Part shown: positions 18,663-25,882 of the stretch, piece after piece
How positions within the stretch are numbered: the stretch's first letter is position 1
Layout of the letters: every line of letters begins with the position of its first letter
Source of the DNA: Synoicihabitans lomoniglobus
GTDB lineage: Bacteria; Verrucomicrobiota; Verrucomicrobiia; Opitutales; Opitutaceae
Assembly (NCBI RefSeq): GCF_029023725.1
Contig: NZ_CP119075.1
Coordinates: forward strand, 3,157,501-3,221,500
DNA: 64,000 nucleotides
Direction: 5' to 3'
Program-made: the position numbers and the translations under genes
The notes under the pieces: model-generated
What the model saw: the letters and a program-made list of their open reading frames with translations, nothing else
Databases searched by the model: none
Told to the model about the DNA's origin: nothing

Positions 18663-19681
18663 TTTTAAGCAGTCGATAGACTGAATCGTCGATCTCTCCA
18701 CGCTTCATTCGACCCACATACGTGCTGACCGCTTCCGGTCGGCCCATGCTCAATGAGTCGCCCAACCACCGATTGTCGGCTTGCTCTCGTTCCTTCAAAA
18801 ATCGCGCGATCGCAACTTTCCAACCCGCACTCTTGGGGTCGTTGCGCACGTTCTCCTCATTCTTCCGCAATGCATTCAGGCAACGTGCCCGCATATCCTG
18901 TTGCCGCTGATTCCGAACTTCCCTGGCCCCGACGATGCCCCATGCCCGCGGGGAATCCGGCACATCGGGGGACTCAAGTAACGCCGCTTTAAAACGGTCA
19001 GTCCCCAGCGCCCATCCTTTGCTCATGTTAGTATAGGCTTTGGATTTTCCAGCGGGGCCGACGGCGACCTGCCATGTTAAATAGTCGAGGTAACACCGTC
19101 GACCCGTCGGCGTGTCCGCCAACTCACCCGCCTCCACCAACGCCGTTTCCAATACCATGAACTCGCGCCGCCGAGTGGGGCGCTGCAAATACCAATAGCT
19201 ACCGAACCTCAACCCCTCGAGCCCTTCAACGGTGCAAACACCGGCACGCACCGGATTGAGATGGATATAGTCGCATACCTGCCCCAACGCACCAGCTCGC
19301 TCGACCACCAAAGCCTTGTAGCGCCCCTGAAAGACGTGGCCGTGTTCGCTTCGCAGTTTGTTGAACCGATTGGCAAACGTCGCCTGCAGCCACTGCATGC
19401 CGGTAACGAGGTTTCCCTCCGGGGTTTCAAGGGCGAGATGGTAATGATTCCGCATCACAACAAACGCATGAAGCCGCCAACGGTAGGTTTCACACGCCTC
19501 AAACAAGCACGCCTCGAAAGCCAGCTTCGCCCCCTCTGTGCGAAAAATGTTGGTCCGGTAGTTCCCCCGGTTGATCACATGATAACACGCGCCGGGAAAT
19601 TCGAGTCGGTGTTTTCGAGGCATTGTCCGGATATCAAACTCAATACCTGCCTAAATTACAATTGTTTAAACCTGACCCTTT
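18637..19681 (-). mobile_element. RAYT-type transposable element with 19-bp inverted ends
   Basis: The element is bounded by a perfect 19-bp inverted repeat: AAAGGGTCAGGTTTAAACA at 18637-18655 and its complement at 19663-19681. It contains one transposase gene whose stop codon lies inside the left repeat. The left flank is the 3' part of the beta-helix gene and the right flank is a truncated FRG-domain gene, so the element joins two unrelated genes. This suggests a deletion or rearrangement rather than simple insertion. Confidence 0.75.
18649..19623 (-). CDS. REP-associated tyrosine transposase (Y1/IS200-like)
   Basis: Single-strand transposase of 324 residues. The N-terminal signature HRLEFPGACYHVINRGN is typical of the family. 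The HUH metal-binding motif is NHYHLALE (about residues 58-65). The candidate catalytic tyrosine lies in DYIHLNPVRAG (about residues 136-146). The C-terminal half is less conserved. RAYTs act on REP palindromes and usually have no long-range mobility. The stop codon falls in the element's terminal repeat. Confidence 0.9.
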   Translation of the reverse strand: MPRKHRLEFPGACYHVINRGNYRTNIFRTEGAKLAFEACLFEACETYRWRLHAFVVMRNHYHLALETPEGNLVTGMQWLQATFANRFNKLRSEHGHVFQGRYKALVVERAGALGQVCDYIHLNPVRAGVCTVEGLEGLRFGSYWYLQRPTRRREFMVLETALVEAGELADTPTGRRCYLDYLTWQVAVGPAGKSKAYTNMSKGWALGTDRFKAALLESPDVPDSPRAWGIVGAREVRNQRQQDMRARCLNALRKNEENVRNDPKSAGWKVAIARFLKEREQADNRWLGDSLSMGRPEAVSTYVGRMKRGEIDDSVYRLLKTTNV

Positions 19682-19975
19682 TTGCGCCCTCAGCAGCCGA
19701 GTAGGCATTCCGTGGTGCTGAGCCAGCATCAACCACTCCCATTCGTTCTTCGGCTCCGATCTGAGATGAGCTATCGCTCTTCTCTTAAAATCGGCAAACA
19801 TCGTCTTCTCAATACTAGTGAGTGGTAAAGCGCCCTCCTTCCACTCACGTGCGACACCGGGGATTAAGTCGTATTCGGGCCGGGAAACACCGCGATAGAG
19901 GAATGAAAGCGGTTGCTCCGCGTGCGCCAGAAATTCGGCGAGCGTCTTTGTTAGAAAGTCCGCTATAGGTGCCAT
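19682..19975 (-). pseudogene. FRG-domain protein truncated by the RAYT element (cassette D)
   Basis: The gene starts at ATG 19975, 11 bases after the start of its cassette (TTAGGC). About 97 native residues remain and include the FRG-domain motifs SFLYRGVSRPEYDLIP and LAQHHGMPTRLL. In intact FRG proteins the last motif continues with a DW.NP-type segment, but here the frame enters the RAYT end at 19681 and stops at 19640. FRG domains occur in proteins of unknown or defence-related function. The cassette's own attC has been lost. Confidence 0.8.
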
Positions 19976-19980
19976 GGTTA

Positions 19981-20041
19981 GCCTAACGACTCAGCTCAGA
20001 GGCGGCGACTTGTCGCCGTTCTCTGAAGCGGCTGGTTCTGC
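19981..20041 (-). other. attC site of cassette C
   Basis: A 61-bp imperfect palindrome on the - strand. It starts with R'' box GCAGAAC and ends with R' box GTTAGGC, the canonical GTTRRRY core. Inner arms CAGAG/CTCTG and CGGCGAC/GTCGCCG form a hairpin with a two-base loop, and CAGC/GCTG lie next to the core boxes. The R'' box is the exact complement of GTTCTGC at the start of the same cassette, as expected when a circular cassette inserts at an integron. Confidence 0.82.
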
Positions 20042-20436
20042 TCTGTTTTTTCGTCCTTTGGAATCAGTCGAGGTAAGAGCAGATGTGATCCGCTGAAAAG
20101 AACTGTTCCAGCGATTAAAACAAAGGTGGGGATTGCAAAGGGGCGTTCGTCCAGATTCTGCATCAAGATCAATAGGCTCATCCAGGCAACGAAGCACAGA
20201 ATCGTAACCGAAAGTCGTATCGCTCTCCGGCTCTGAAGAACGGAGGTCACACAACTGAGTAATGAAACAATGACGAACATCCAAAAACCTACGATGAAAG
20301 GCAATTGGCCGAACCATGTCGGCGGAAACCGACCGAGATGCCTAGCAATGGTAAGAGCTAGCCACCAGAGAACGTAAAACAACACGATTTGCCCGGCACT
20401 GACAGCACAAGCTAGTAGAACGCGTCGACCTCTCAC
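19996..20436 (-). CDS. Four-helix membrane protein, integron cassette C
   Basis: Gene of 146 residues starting at GTG 20436, two bases after the cassette core box GTTCTGC (20445-20439). The frame is open further upstream, but that part crosses the preceding attC. Four hydrophobic segments are predicted at about residues 6-30, 44-66, 74-93 and 101-122. No family is recognised. The last 13 or so residues (QPLQRTATSRRL) are encoded by the attC site itself. Cassette genes of unknown function with few transmembrane helices are common in integrons. Confidence 0.75.
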   Translation of the reverse strand: MRGRRVLLACAVSAGQIVLFYVLWWLALTIARHLGRFPPTWFGQLPFIVGFWMFVIVSLLSCVTSVLQSRRAIRLSVTILCFVAWMSLLILMQNLDERPFAIPTFVLIAGTVLFSGSHLLLPRLIPKDEKTEQNQPLQRTATSRRL

Positions 20437-20438
20437 TT

Positions 20439-20504
20439 GCAGAACGTCAGAGCTCAGCCGCGACTGCCAGCGGAGCTGGCGGTCGTTGGCTGCGGCGGTT
20501 TGAT
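20439..20504 (-). other. attC site upstream of cassette C
   Basis: Probable attC of a lost cassette, 66 bp, ending with core box GTTCTGC (20445-20439). A long hairpin occupies 20455-20492 with arms CAGCC/GGCTG, CGAC/GTCG and GCCAGC/GCTGGC separated by single unpaired bases. The best R'' candidate is ATCAAAC (20504-20498), but its cassette start (expected GTTTGAT) is not present because the IS91-like element begins next to it. GTTCTGC departs from the GTTRRRY consensus at one position. Confidence 0.6.
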
Positions 20505-20610
20505 GAACGAAGCCGCTGCGCGGCGCAGTGAGGAGTGAGGGGTATGACGTTCGGGACGCACGGCGGTTGACGATGTATTTTGGTCCGCCAATCGCAAGAC
20601 TGGCGGTGCT

Positions 20611-21555
20611 ATGTCCAAAAACAAATCCACCCGTAAAGGTCGCGACTTCCGTCGTGACGTCACCGAACAGTATCAATCGTTAGTGCGCTTCGATGAGATG
20701 CTCAAGCTGCGAAGCATGGCCTTCTCCACCCGCTCGGAGTATGTGCGCTACGTGCGCAAACTCGCGCAGCACGTGAAGCGCGATCCGGCCGAGTTGAACG
20801 AGGCGCAGCTTCGCGCCTACCTGCTGCACCTCAAGGAGGCGCACCACTACAGCGGCAGCACGATGCGCACCGCCGTGTGCGCCATGCGCAACTTCTACGG
20901 CAAGTTACTGGGCCACCCGTGGAAGCTGTTCGACCTGGTGCGCTCGCCCGATCGCAAAACCTTGCCCGCGGTGCTCACCCGCGCCGAGGTGGCGCGGTTG
21001 TTCGCGGCGATCACCGAACCTCGGTTTCGCACCATCCTGCGACTCATCTATGCGTGCGGGTTGCGTATCCGTGAAGCAACGACACTAGAGGTGACCGATA
21101 TCAAGCGTGAGCCGTGCCGACTGCATCTGCACCACACGAAGGGGCAAAAGGAGCGCTACGTGCCGCTGCCCGAATCGATGCTCGAGGAGTTGCGCGCCTA
21201 CTGGCGCACGCACCGGCATCCGAAGTGGGTGTTCCCTGGCACCGGTCGGGGCTGGCGCGAGGGGCCCGGTGCGCGCGAGCGCCTGGCTCTCGCGTCCGAA
21301 CCGATGGGCGTGGGTTCGATCCAAAACTGCCTGCGGTTGGTCGTGCCGGTGGCCAAACTGCCCAAGGGCACCCACCCGCACACGCTGCGTCATTCGTATG
21401 CGACGCACCTGCTCGAAGAGGGCGTGAGCATCCGCTTGATTGCGCAGTTCATGGGCCACTCCTCCATTGAAACGACCGCCATTTACACGCATCTGACCGC
21501 CGTCAATGAAGCCGCCGCTCGCGCGGCGGTGAGTCGTTTGCTCGACGGCATTTAG
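20611..21555 (+). CDS. Tyrosine recombinase accompanying IS91-like transposase
   Basis: Site-specific recombinase of 314 residues. The N-terminal SAM-like DNA-binding domain spans about residues 25-110. The catalytic domain carries the Arg of GLRIREA, HTLRHSYATHLLEEG (HxxR), LMGHSS-type FMGHSSIETTAIYTHL (His and catalytic Tyr) and the beta-strand Lys region TKGQKERYVPLP. It lacks the extra segment between motifs that marks integron integrases, so it is not IntI. Its close link to the IS91 transposase downstream matches known IS91-like modules that carry a phage-type integrase. Confidence 0.88.
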   Translation: MSKNKSTRKGRDFRRDVTEQYQSLVRFDEMLKLRSMAFSTRSEYVRYVRKLAQHVKRDPAELNEAQLRAYLLHLKEAHHYSGSTMRTAVCAMRNFYGKLLGHPWKLFDLVRSPDRKTLPAVLTRAEVARLFAAITEPRFRTILRLIYACGLRIREATTLEVTDIKREPCRLHLHHTKGQKERYVPLPESMLEELRAYWRTHRHPKWVFPGTGRGWREGPGARERLALASEPMGVGSIQNCLRLVVPVAKLPKGTHPHTLRHSYATHLLEEGVSIRLIAQFMGHSSIETTAIYTHLTAVNEAAARAAVSRLLDGI

Positions 21556-21563
21556 TTAAATCC

Positions 21564-22691
21564 GTGTCGGCCTTGGCCGAGTGGCTCGGGGCGCAAGCCC
21601 CGGGCTACGCGTGCACGCATGCCATCAGCCCGGCGCAGCGCCGGGCGTTGGCGGCGATCGCGCGGTGTCGGACGCCCGAGATGGGCGGCCGCGTGTATCG
21701 CTGTGCCCACTGCACAAAGCACGACTTCGCCTACCATAGCTGCCATCACCGCTCGTGTCCGCGGTGCGGCGGGGCCCGCACGGCGGCATGGACGCAGCGC
21801 CAGCGGGACCGCTTGCTGCCGGTGCCATATTTTATGGTGACCTTCACACTGCCCGCACCGCTGCGCGCGATCTTCGCGGCGGAGCCGAAGGTGATGATCG
21901 ACCTGCTCTTTGGCGAGTCGGCCCGCGCGCTGCAAACGATCGCATCGTTGCCCAAACACCTCGGAGCCGATCTCGGCATGACCGGCGTGTTGCACACGTG
22001 GGGACGCCAAATGCAGTTGCATCCGCACGTGCACTTCATCGTGCCGGGCGGTGGTTTGGCTGAAGATGGAACCGCATGGCGCCATACCCGCAAACCCGAG
22101 TGGCTCGTGCCGTCTGCGCCGGTCGCGGCGCGCTTCCGCCAAGGCATGGCGGCGGCGCTACGCGTTGCGTTGCCTGGAAGGCACGCGCAAGTGCCCGACT
22201 CGTGCTGGCGGCAACCGTGGGTGGTCGACATCCAGCACGTCGGCTCGGGCGAAGCGGCGATCAAATACCTCGCTCGCTACGTGCAGCGCACCGCCATCAG
22301 CGATGAACGTATCCGAACCATGGATGCGAAGACGGTTCGCTTTGGCTACCGCGACAGTGCGAGTGGTGAGCACAAGGAATGCACGTTGGATGCGGCTGAG
22401 TTCATGCGGCGATACTTGCAGCACGTCTTGCCGACCGGAGTCCACCGCGTGCGCCACTTCGGCTGGGAGCACCCGGCCGCGTGGCGACGCCGACGGGTGG
22501 TCGAGACCTTGCTCGCCGTGGAGATCGTTGTGCGCCCGAAGCAGGCTGAGGTGGACCCCGAAAATTGGACATGCGGGAAGATTAAATTCAAAAGGAGTCC
22601 AACATGTCGAAAAAACGACGTTCATTCAGTGCCGAGTTCAAGGCGAAGGTGGGGCTGGAAGCCCTCAAAGGAATCGAGCCGATCCATGTGA
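21564..22691 (+). CDS. IS91-family transposase, 3' end replaced by IS3 insertion
   Basis: Rolling-circle transposase starting at GTG 21564. The N-terminal zinc-binding region has CAHCTKHDFAYHSCHHRSC and PRCGG. The HUH motif is LHPHVHFIVPGGG. The two catalytic tyrosines are four residues apart in KYLARYVQRTAIS. Native sequence runs to 22546 (about 327 residues); the remaining codons are read from the left end of the IS3 element. Joining the flanks of the IS3 element would give a stop soon after (QAIG, then TGA), so the lost C-terminus may be very short. Confidence 0.87.
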   Translation: MSALAEWLGAQAPGYACTHAISPAQRRALAAIARCRTPEMGGRVYRCAHCTKHDFAYHSCHHRSCPRCGGARTAAWTQRQRDRLLPVPYFMVTFTLPAPLRAIFAAEPKVMIDLLFGESARALQTIASLPKHLGADLGMTGVLHTWGRQMQLHPHVHFIVPGGGLAEDGTAWRHTRKPEWLVPSAPVAARFRQGMAAALRVALPGRHAQVPDSCWRQPWVVDIQHVGSGEAAIKYLARYVQRTAISDERIRTMDAKTVRFGYRDSASGEHKECTLDAAEFMRRYLQHVLPTGVHRVRHFGWEHPAAWRRRRVVETLLAVEIVVRPKQAEVDPENWTCGKIKFKRSPTCRKNDVHSVPSSRRRWGWKPSKESSRSM

Positions 22692-22903
22692 TCGCGCAGC
22701 GCTACGAAGTGCATCCCGTGCAAGTGAGCCAGTGGAAGAAGGAGGTAACGCAGAAGCTGCCGGAAGTCTTCGCGAAGCCCTCGGTGCGGGTGCGGGATGA
22801 GATTGAACGCGATCGCAAGGAGAAGGATCTCTACGCGGAGATTGGCCAACTGAAGATGGAGCTCGATTGGCTCAAAAAAAAAGTTGGCCCGCTTGGGGAC
22901 TGA
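22604..22903 (+). CDS. IS3-family transposase OrfA
   Basis: DNA-binding protein of 99 residues with a helix-turn-helix at about residues 8-45 (FSAEFKAKVGLEAL, VHPVQVSQWKKEV) and a C-terminal leucine-zipper-like stretch (EIGQLKMELDWLKKK). A ribosome-binding site (AAAAGGAG) lies upstream of ATG 22604. It overlaps OrfB by 20 bases and contains a run of nine A (22874-22882) at the overlap. OrfB is in the +1 (equivalently -2) frame, so the usual -1 slip of IS3 elements would not join the two. Confidence 0.88.
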   Translation: MSKKRRSFSAEFKAKVGLEALKGIEPIHVIAQRYEVHPVQVSQWKKEVTQKLPEVFAKPSVRVRDEIERDRKEKDLYAEIGQLKMELDWLKKKVGPLGD

Positions 22904-23747
22904 GGAGCGCCGCCGCATGATCGAGACCGAACATCCAAAGTTGAGCGTGGCCCGACAGTGCAAGCTGATGGAGCTGCCTCGCTCGACTTTTTACCACCAC
23001 CCGAAGCCACCGCCGGAAGCGGATCTGGCGCTGATGCGTGTGATCGACGAGACCTACCTCGCGTTCCCTTTCTTCGGCAGCCGTCAGATGACCCGGTGGC
23101 TGCAACGCGAGGGGTATGAGGTGAACCGCAAGCGCGTGCGACGGCTGATGCGATTGATGGGACTGACGGCGATTTACCGCCGGCCGAGCCTGTCAAAGAA
23201 GGCCGCCGCCCATCCGATCTATCCGTATCTGCTGCGCGGCATGACGGTCGAACGATCCAACCGGGTGTGGGCGACCGACATCACCTACATCCCAGTGAGA
23301 GGTGGGTTCGTTTACCTGTGCGCGGTGATCGACTGGCACAGCCGGATGGTGCTCGCGTGGGAACTGTCGAACACGCTGGACGCGTCGTTTTGTGTGCGGA
23401 CGGTGGCGCGGGCGATGGCGAGCTACGGCACGCCGGAGATCTTCAACACCGACCAAGGCTGCCAGTTTACCAGCGCAGAGTTTACCCATCCGCTGCTGGC
23501 GGCCGGCGTGCGCCTGTCGATGGACGGCAAGGGCCGCTGCCTGGACAACGTCTTCATCGAGCGTCTATGGCGCAGCGTGAAATACGAAGAGGTCTACCTG
23601 CGCCGCTACGAGACGATGGTCGAGGCCCACGCGCACCTCGATGCCTACTTCCGGTTCTACAACGACCGACCCCCGCACTCCGCTCACGGAAGCCAAACCC
23701 CAGCCGAAGTCTACCACGCTAACACTCCCTCCGTCGCAGCCGCCTGA
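22884..23747 (+). CDS. IS3-family transposase OrfB (DDE)
   Basis: Catalytic part of the transposase, 287 residues from a TTG codon at 22884; a later start or frameshift fusion with OrfA is also possible. It has an HTH_21 region followed by an rve-type integrase core. The DDE triad is visible in WATDITYIP, FNTDQGCQFTS and IERLWRSVKYEEVYL. The frame appears intact to the stop, so the copy may be functional. Confidence 0.9.
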   Translation: MARLGTEERRRMIETEHPKLSVARQCKLMELPRSTFYHHPKPPPEADLALMRVIDETYLAFPFFGSRQMTRWLQREGYEVNRKRVRRLMRLMGLTAIYRRPSLSKKAAAHPIYPYLLRGMTVERSNRVWATDITYIPVRGGFVYLCAVIDWHSRMVLAWELSNTLDASFCVRTVARAMASYGTPEIFNTDQGCQFTSAEFTHPLLAAGVRLSMDGKGRCLDNVFIERLWRSVKYEEVYLRRYETMVEAHAHLDAYFRFYNDRPPHSAHGSQTPAEVYHANTPSVAAA

Positions 23748-23948
23748 CGGCGGCAATCAGAGCGGGGAGGAAGCTGAGCTTCCTCCCCTGCACCCCTCCA
23801 TTTACTTTTATCCTTGGTCAGCAAACCCAGAAACCATAACTAAAAATCCGCCCGGCCTGTCCAACCGATGGGGTCCACTTCACATCGGATGAAGATCATC
23901 GCGGGTGCCCGGGATCCCCCAACCCCACAAACCACTCCCATGAAACGG

Positions 23949-23975
23949 GCGGTGGATGGCTTCGCCCTCCACCGC
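23949..23975. repeat. Strong hairpin, probable IS91-like terminus
   Basis: GCGGTGGA-T-GGC and GCC-C-TCCACCGC pair around a TTC loop. It lies between the right end of IS3 copy 1 and the remnant of the lipoprotein cassette's attC. Ends of IS91-family elements contain hairpins, so this probably marks the origin or terminus of the IS91-like element. The surrounding 23883-24045 has no gene. Confidence 0.45.
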
Positions 23976-23998
23976 TGGTCCCCGCCAGGGTTCCTGCT

Positions 23999-24051
23999 AA
24001 ATAACGAGTTTTATCACTTGATACTACCTAAGGAAGATCGATTTGTTAGGT
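23999..24051 (-). other. attC site of cassette B (partial or degenerate)
   Basis: The R'' box ACCTAAC (24051-24045) is canonical and exactly complementary to GTTAGGT at the start of the same cassette. It overlaps the stop codon of the lipoprotein gene. The hairpin is weak and the R' box, GTTATTT at 24005-23999, does not fit the consensus, so the distal half may have been changed by the adjacent IS91-like insertion. Confidence 0.55.
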
Positions 24052-24501
24052 CCTGTTCTGTTCATCGTAAAGTGCCTGCATGTAAGCGGTGGGGTCGTCG
24101 ATGGAAGGGAAACCCTCACAGCGCACCTGGCCAGAAATCGAATCGACATAAATCGGTGTGCTCTCGTGTCCTCCACGGCCTACCCAAGTCGGAATCATCC
24201 AATCACGTCCTTCCTTCACGGGAAGCGCAATGTCACTGCACACGCCCTGCGTTTCGGAAAGGTAGAGCCGCGCCATCACCCACGCTTCGAATTGGTCTAT
24301 CCCGTCCGAAACTACGACCAGCTTCTCGACCTCTTCCTCTTCAACGACCCCCTTCAGGCGATACGCAAACTCCCAATACTGCTTTTCGTCTGGGGTCTCC
24401 GCATTCGCGATGTGATCACGATACTCGGAGTGGAACGGCGCTTCAGGCGCGCAACCAGTTCCGACAAGCGAAAGTGCTAAAACTGGAATTAGTGTTTTCA
24501 C
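24046..24501 (-). CDS. Small lipoprotein, integron cassette B
   Basis: Protein of 151 residues starting at GTG 24501, which overlaps the cassette core GTTAGGT (24506-24500). The N-terminus (MKTLIPVLALSLVGTGC) is a lipoprotein signal peptide with Cys17 as the likely lipidated residue. The mature part is acidic, with an EEEEVEKLVVVSDG stretch and no recognised domain. The stop codon lies in the attC R'' box. Start and end therefore both fit a one-gene cassette. Function is unknown. Confidence 0.8.
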   Translation of the reverse strand: MKTLIPVLALSLVGTGCAPEAPFHSEYRDHIANAETPDEKQYWEFAYRLKGVVEEEEVEKLVVVSDGIDQFEAWVMARLYLSETQGVCSDIALPVKEGRDWMIPTWVGRGGHESTPIYVDSISGQVRCEGFPSIDDPTAYMQALYDEQNRT

Positions 24502-24570
24502 CTAACGCCAAAGTGTGATCGGGCCTGAGATGGTGAGACACGGTCGTCTCTTATTTGGTGGGTTATGGGT

Positions 24571-25482
24571 TTAGTTGCGGGTTAGGCAATCGGGTTGTGC
24601 ATTGCCCCCCATGGGGGGCAAAATTTTTGCCTCCGCCTGCATCGGGCTCAGGTAGCCCAGAGAGGCGTGTTTGCGGTATCGGTTGTAGAAGACTTCGATG
24701 TAATTGAAGACGTTGGCGCGGACTTGGGCTTCGTTGGCAAAGACGTGGTCGCGCACGGCGGCAGTTTTGTAGCGACCAAAGAAGGACTCCATCGCGGCAT
24801 TGTCGTAGCAGTTGCCCTTGGCGCTCATGCTCGGGTGCATTTTCAGCTTGGCCAGCAGGCGTTGGTAGCGATCCGCGGCGTAGGTGCTGCCCCGGTCGCT
24901 GTGATGCACGATGCCGGCGCGGACTTTGCCGCGGGTTTGCACGGCGTTTTCCAACGCGGTGCAGACCAGGGCGGTGTCGTTGCGATCGGAGACGCTCCAG
25001 CCGACGATGCGTCGGGTGCATAGATCCATCACCGTCGCCAGATAACACCAGCTCTCGTCCGTGCGCAGATAGGTGGTGTCGGCCACCCAGATCTGATCGC
25101 GATGCTCCGGTTTCCCCAACTGCTTGAGTAAGTTGGGATGGTAGCCAAACAGATGCTCGCTGTCGGTGCCCATCGGCTTGAACCGGGCATGGGAGCGGCC
25201 GACCAACTCCAACTCGTGCATCAGGCGCAGGGTGCGATCACGGCCACAGTCCACGCCCTGCTCACGCAGATGTTGGTGGACCGGCCGGTAACCGTAGGGG
25301 CCGCAAGCCCGACGCACGACTTGCTCGATCACTGGCTTGATCGCTTCGTCCTGCTCTCGGCGGACCGAGGGTCTGGCCTCGATCCAGCGGTAGTATCCGC
25401 TGCGCGAGACGCCGAGCGCTTCGCCCATCTCGGCCACGTCATACCTGTGCTGATGTTTTCGCATGAACACGAAGCGGCTCAC
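24571..25482 (-). CDS. IS3-family transposase OrfB (DDE)
   Basis: Catalytic subunit of 303 residues starting at GTG 25482, which overlaps the TGA of OrfA (GTGA). An N-terminal HTH_21 domain (YGYRPVHQHLREQG) precedes the integrase core. The DDE residues lie in WVADTTYLRT, VHHSDRGSTYAA and NAAMESFFGRYKTA. The frame is complete, ending about 55 bp before the left inverted repeat. Confidence 0.92.
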   Translation of the reverse strand: MSRFVFMRKHQHRYDVAEMGEALGVSRSGYYRWIEARPSVRREQDEAIKPVIEQVVRRACGPYGYRPVHQHLREQGVDCGRDRTLRLMHELELVGRSHARFKPMGTDSEHLFGYHPNLLKQLGKPEHRDQIWVADTTYLRTDESWCYLATVMDLCTRRIVGWSVSDRNDTALVCTALENAVQTRGKVRAGIVHHSDRGSTYAADRYQRLLAKLKMHPSMSAKGNCYDNAAMESFFGRYKTAAVRDHVFANEAQVRANVFNYIEVFYNRYRKHASLGYLSPMQAEAKILPPMGGNAQPDCLTRN

Positions 25483-25772
25483 TCGTCCTTGGCGAAGTAG
25501 CTCACCGTTTTTTTTAGGATCTCATTGATCCGCTTTTCTTTCGCCAGTTGCTTGCGCAGCTGGTCGACCTCGGCGGCCAGCTGGGTCGGGCTCGACTTCG
25601 CGTGCGGCGGACTCGCCGCATCCATCTCGGCCAGTTGCTCGCGTTTCCAGCGGTATAGCAGACTCGGGTTCACATCCAACTTCCGGGAGACCTCCGGGGC
25701 ACTCAGCCCGTCCATGATCATCAGCCTGGCGGCTTCGCGCTTAAACTCGGCGCTGTGTCGGTTTCGTTTCAC
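25479..25772 (-). CDS. IS3-family transposase OrfA
   Basis: Protein of 97 residues with a transposase_8-type helix-turn-helix (HSAEFKREAARLMI, VNPSLLYRWKREQ) and a coiled C-terminal part (QLAAEVDQLRKQLAKEKRI). It overlaps OrfB by four bases. A run of eight A near the end of the gene could serve as a slippage site, but the GTGA coupling would already allow OrfB translation. Confidence 0.9.
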   Translation of the reverse strand: MKRNRHSAEFKREAARLMIMDGLSAPEVSRKLDVNPSLLYRWKREQLAEMDAASPPHAKSSPTQLAAEVDQLRKQLAKEKRINEILKKTVSYFAKDE

Positions 25773-25882
25773 TTTGGGTTTCTCTTTCTAAGAGATTCCC
25801 GTGTCCATTTTTCTCAGGCCCGATCAGTGTGGCGCGGCGCGATAGCGGCGTTGCCACCACTGTCTTGTTCGATCATTGGTGT

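Larger units (their letters stand above)
22547..23882 (+). mobile_element. IS3-family insertion sequence (copy 1)
   Basis: About 1336 bp with imperfect terminal inverted repeats: TGAGGTGGACCCC...TTGGACA on the left, and on the right, read inward, TGAAGTGGACCCC...TTGGACA. It carries overlapping orfA and orfB. No 3- or 4-bp target duplication is visible (GGC on the left, CAT on the right), so a rearrangement after insertion is possible. It lies at the 3' end of the IS91-like transposase gene. Confidence 0.83.
20505..23998 (+). mobile_element. IS91-like element with tyrosine recombinase (boundaries approximate)
   Basis: This segment holds a tyrosine recombinase followed 8 bp later by an IS91-family transposase, and lies between two integron attC remnants. 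The left boundary is placed at GAAC (20505-20508), a tetranucleotide favoured by IS91-family elements, followed by the small hairpin GCCGC-tgc-GCGGC. The right end is near the strong hairpin at 23949-23975. An IS3 element sits at the 3' end of the transposase gene. Exact ends cannot be set without a related copy for comparison. Confidence 0.5.
24516..25826 (-). mobile_element. IS3-family insertion sequence (copy 2) inside an attC
   Basis: 1311 bp with inverted ends TGATCGGGCCTGAG (outer 14 bases identical) and a second matching block GACACGG further in. It is flanked by a direct repeat GTG (24513-24515 and 25827-25829), the 3-bp target duplication expected for this family. OrfA and OrfB are both intact. 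It belongs to a different subgroup from copy 1, with no shared terminal sequence. The insertion point is within the attC of cassette A. Confidence 0.9.
24500..25873 (-). other. attC site of cassette A, split by IS3 copy 2
   Basis: Without the IS and one copy of its 3-bp duplication, the site is 60 bp. It starts with R'' ATCGAAC (25873-25867) and ends with TTTGGCGTTAGGT (24512-24500), whose GTTAGGT is the canonical R' box. GTGGC/GCCAC and AGT/ACT form the stem, with an unpaired G between AGT and GTGGC as in typical attC sites. The R'' box is the exact complement of GTTCGAT at the start of cassette A. Confidence 0.78.

Noticed and set aside
20611-21555. Tyrosine recombinase as the integron's own integrase
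   Set aside because: It lacks the IntI-specific extra segment, is not next to attI, and is paired with an IS91-like transposase; the truncated gene at 26610 fits IntI better.
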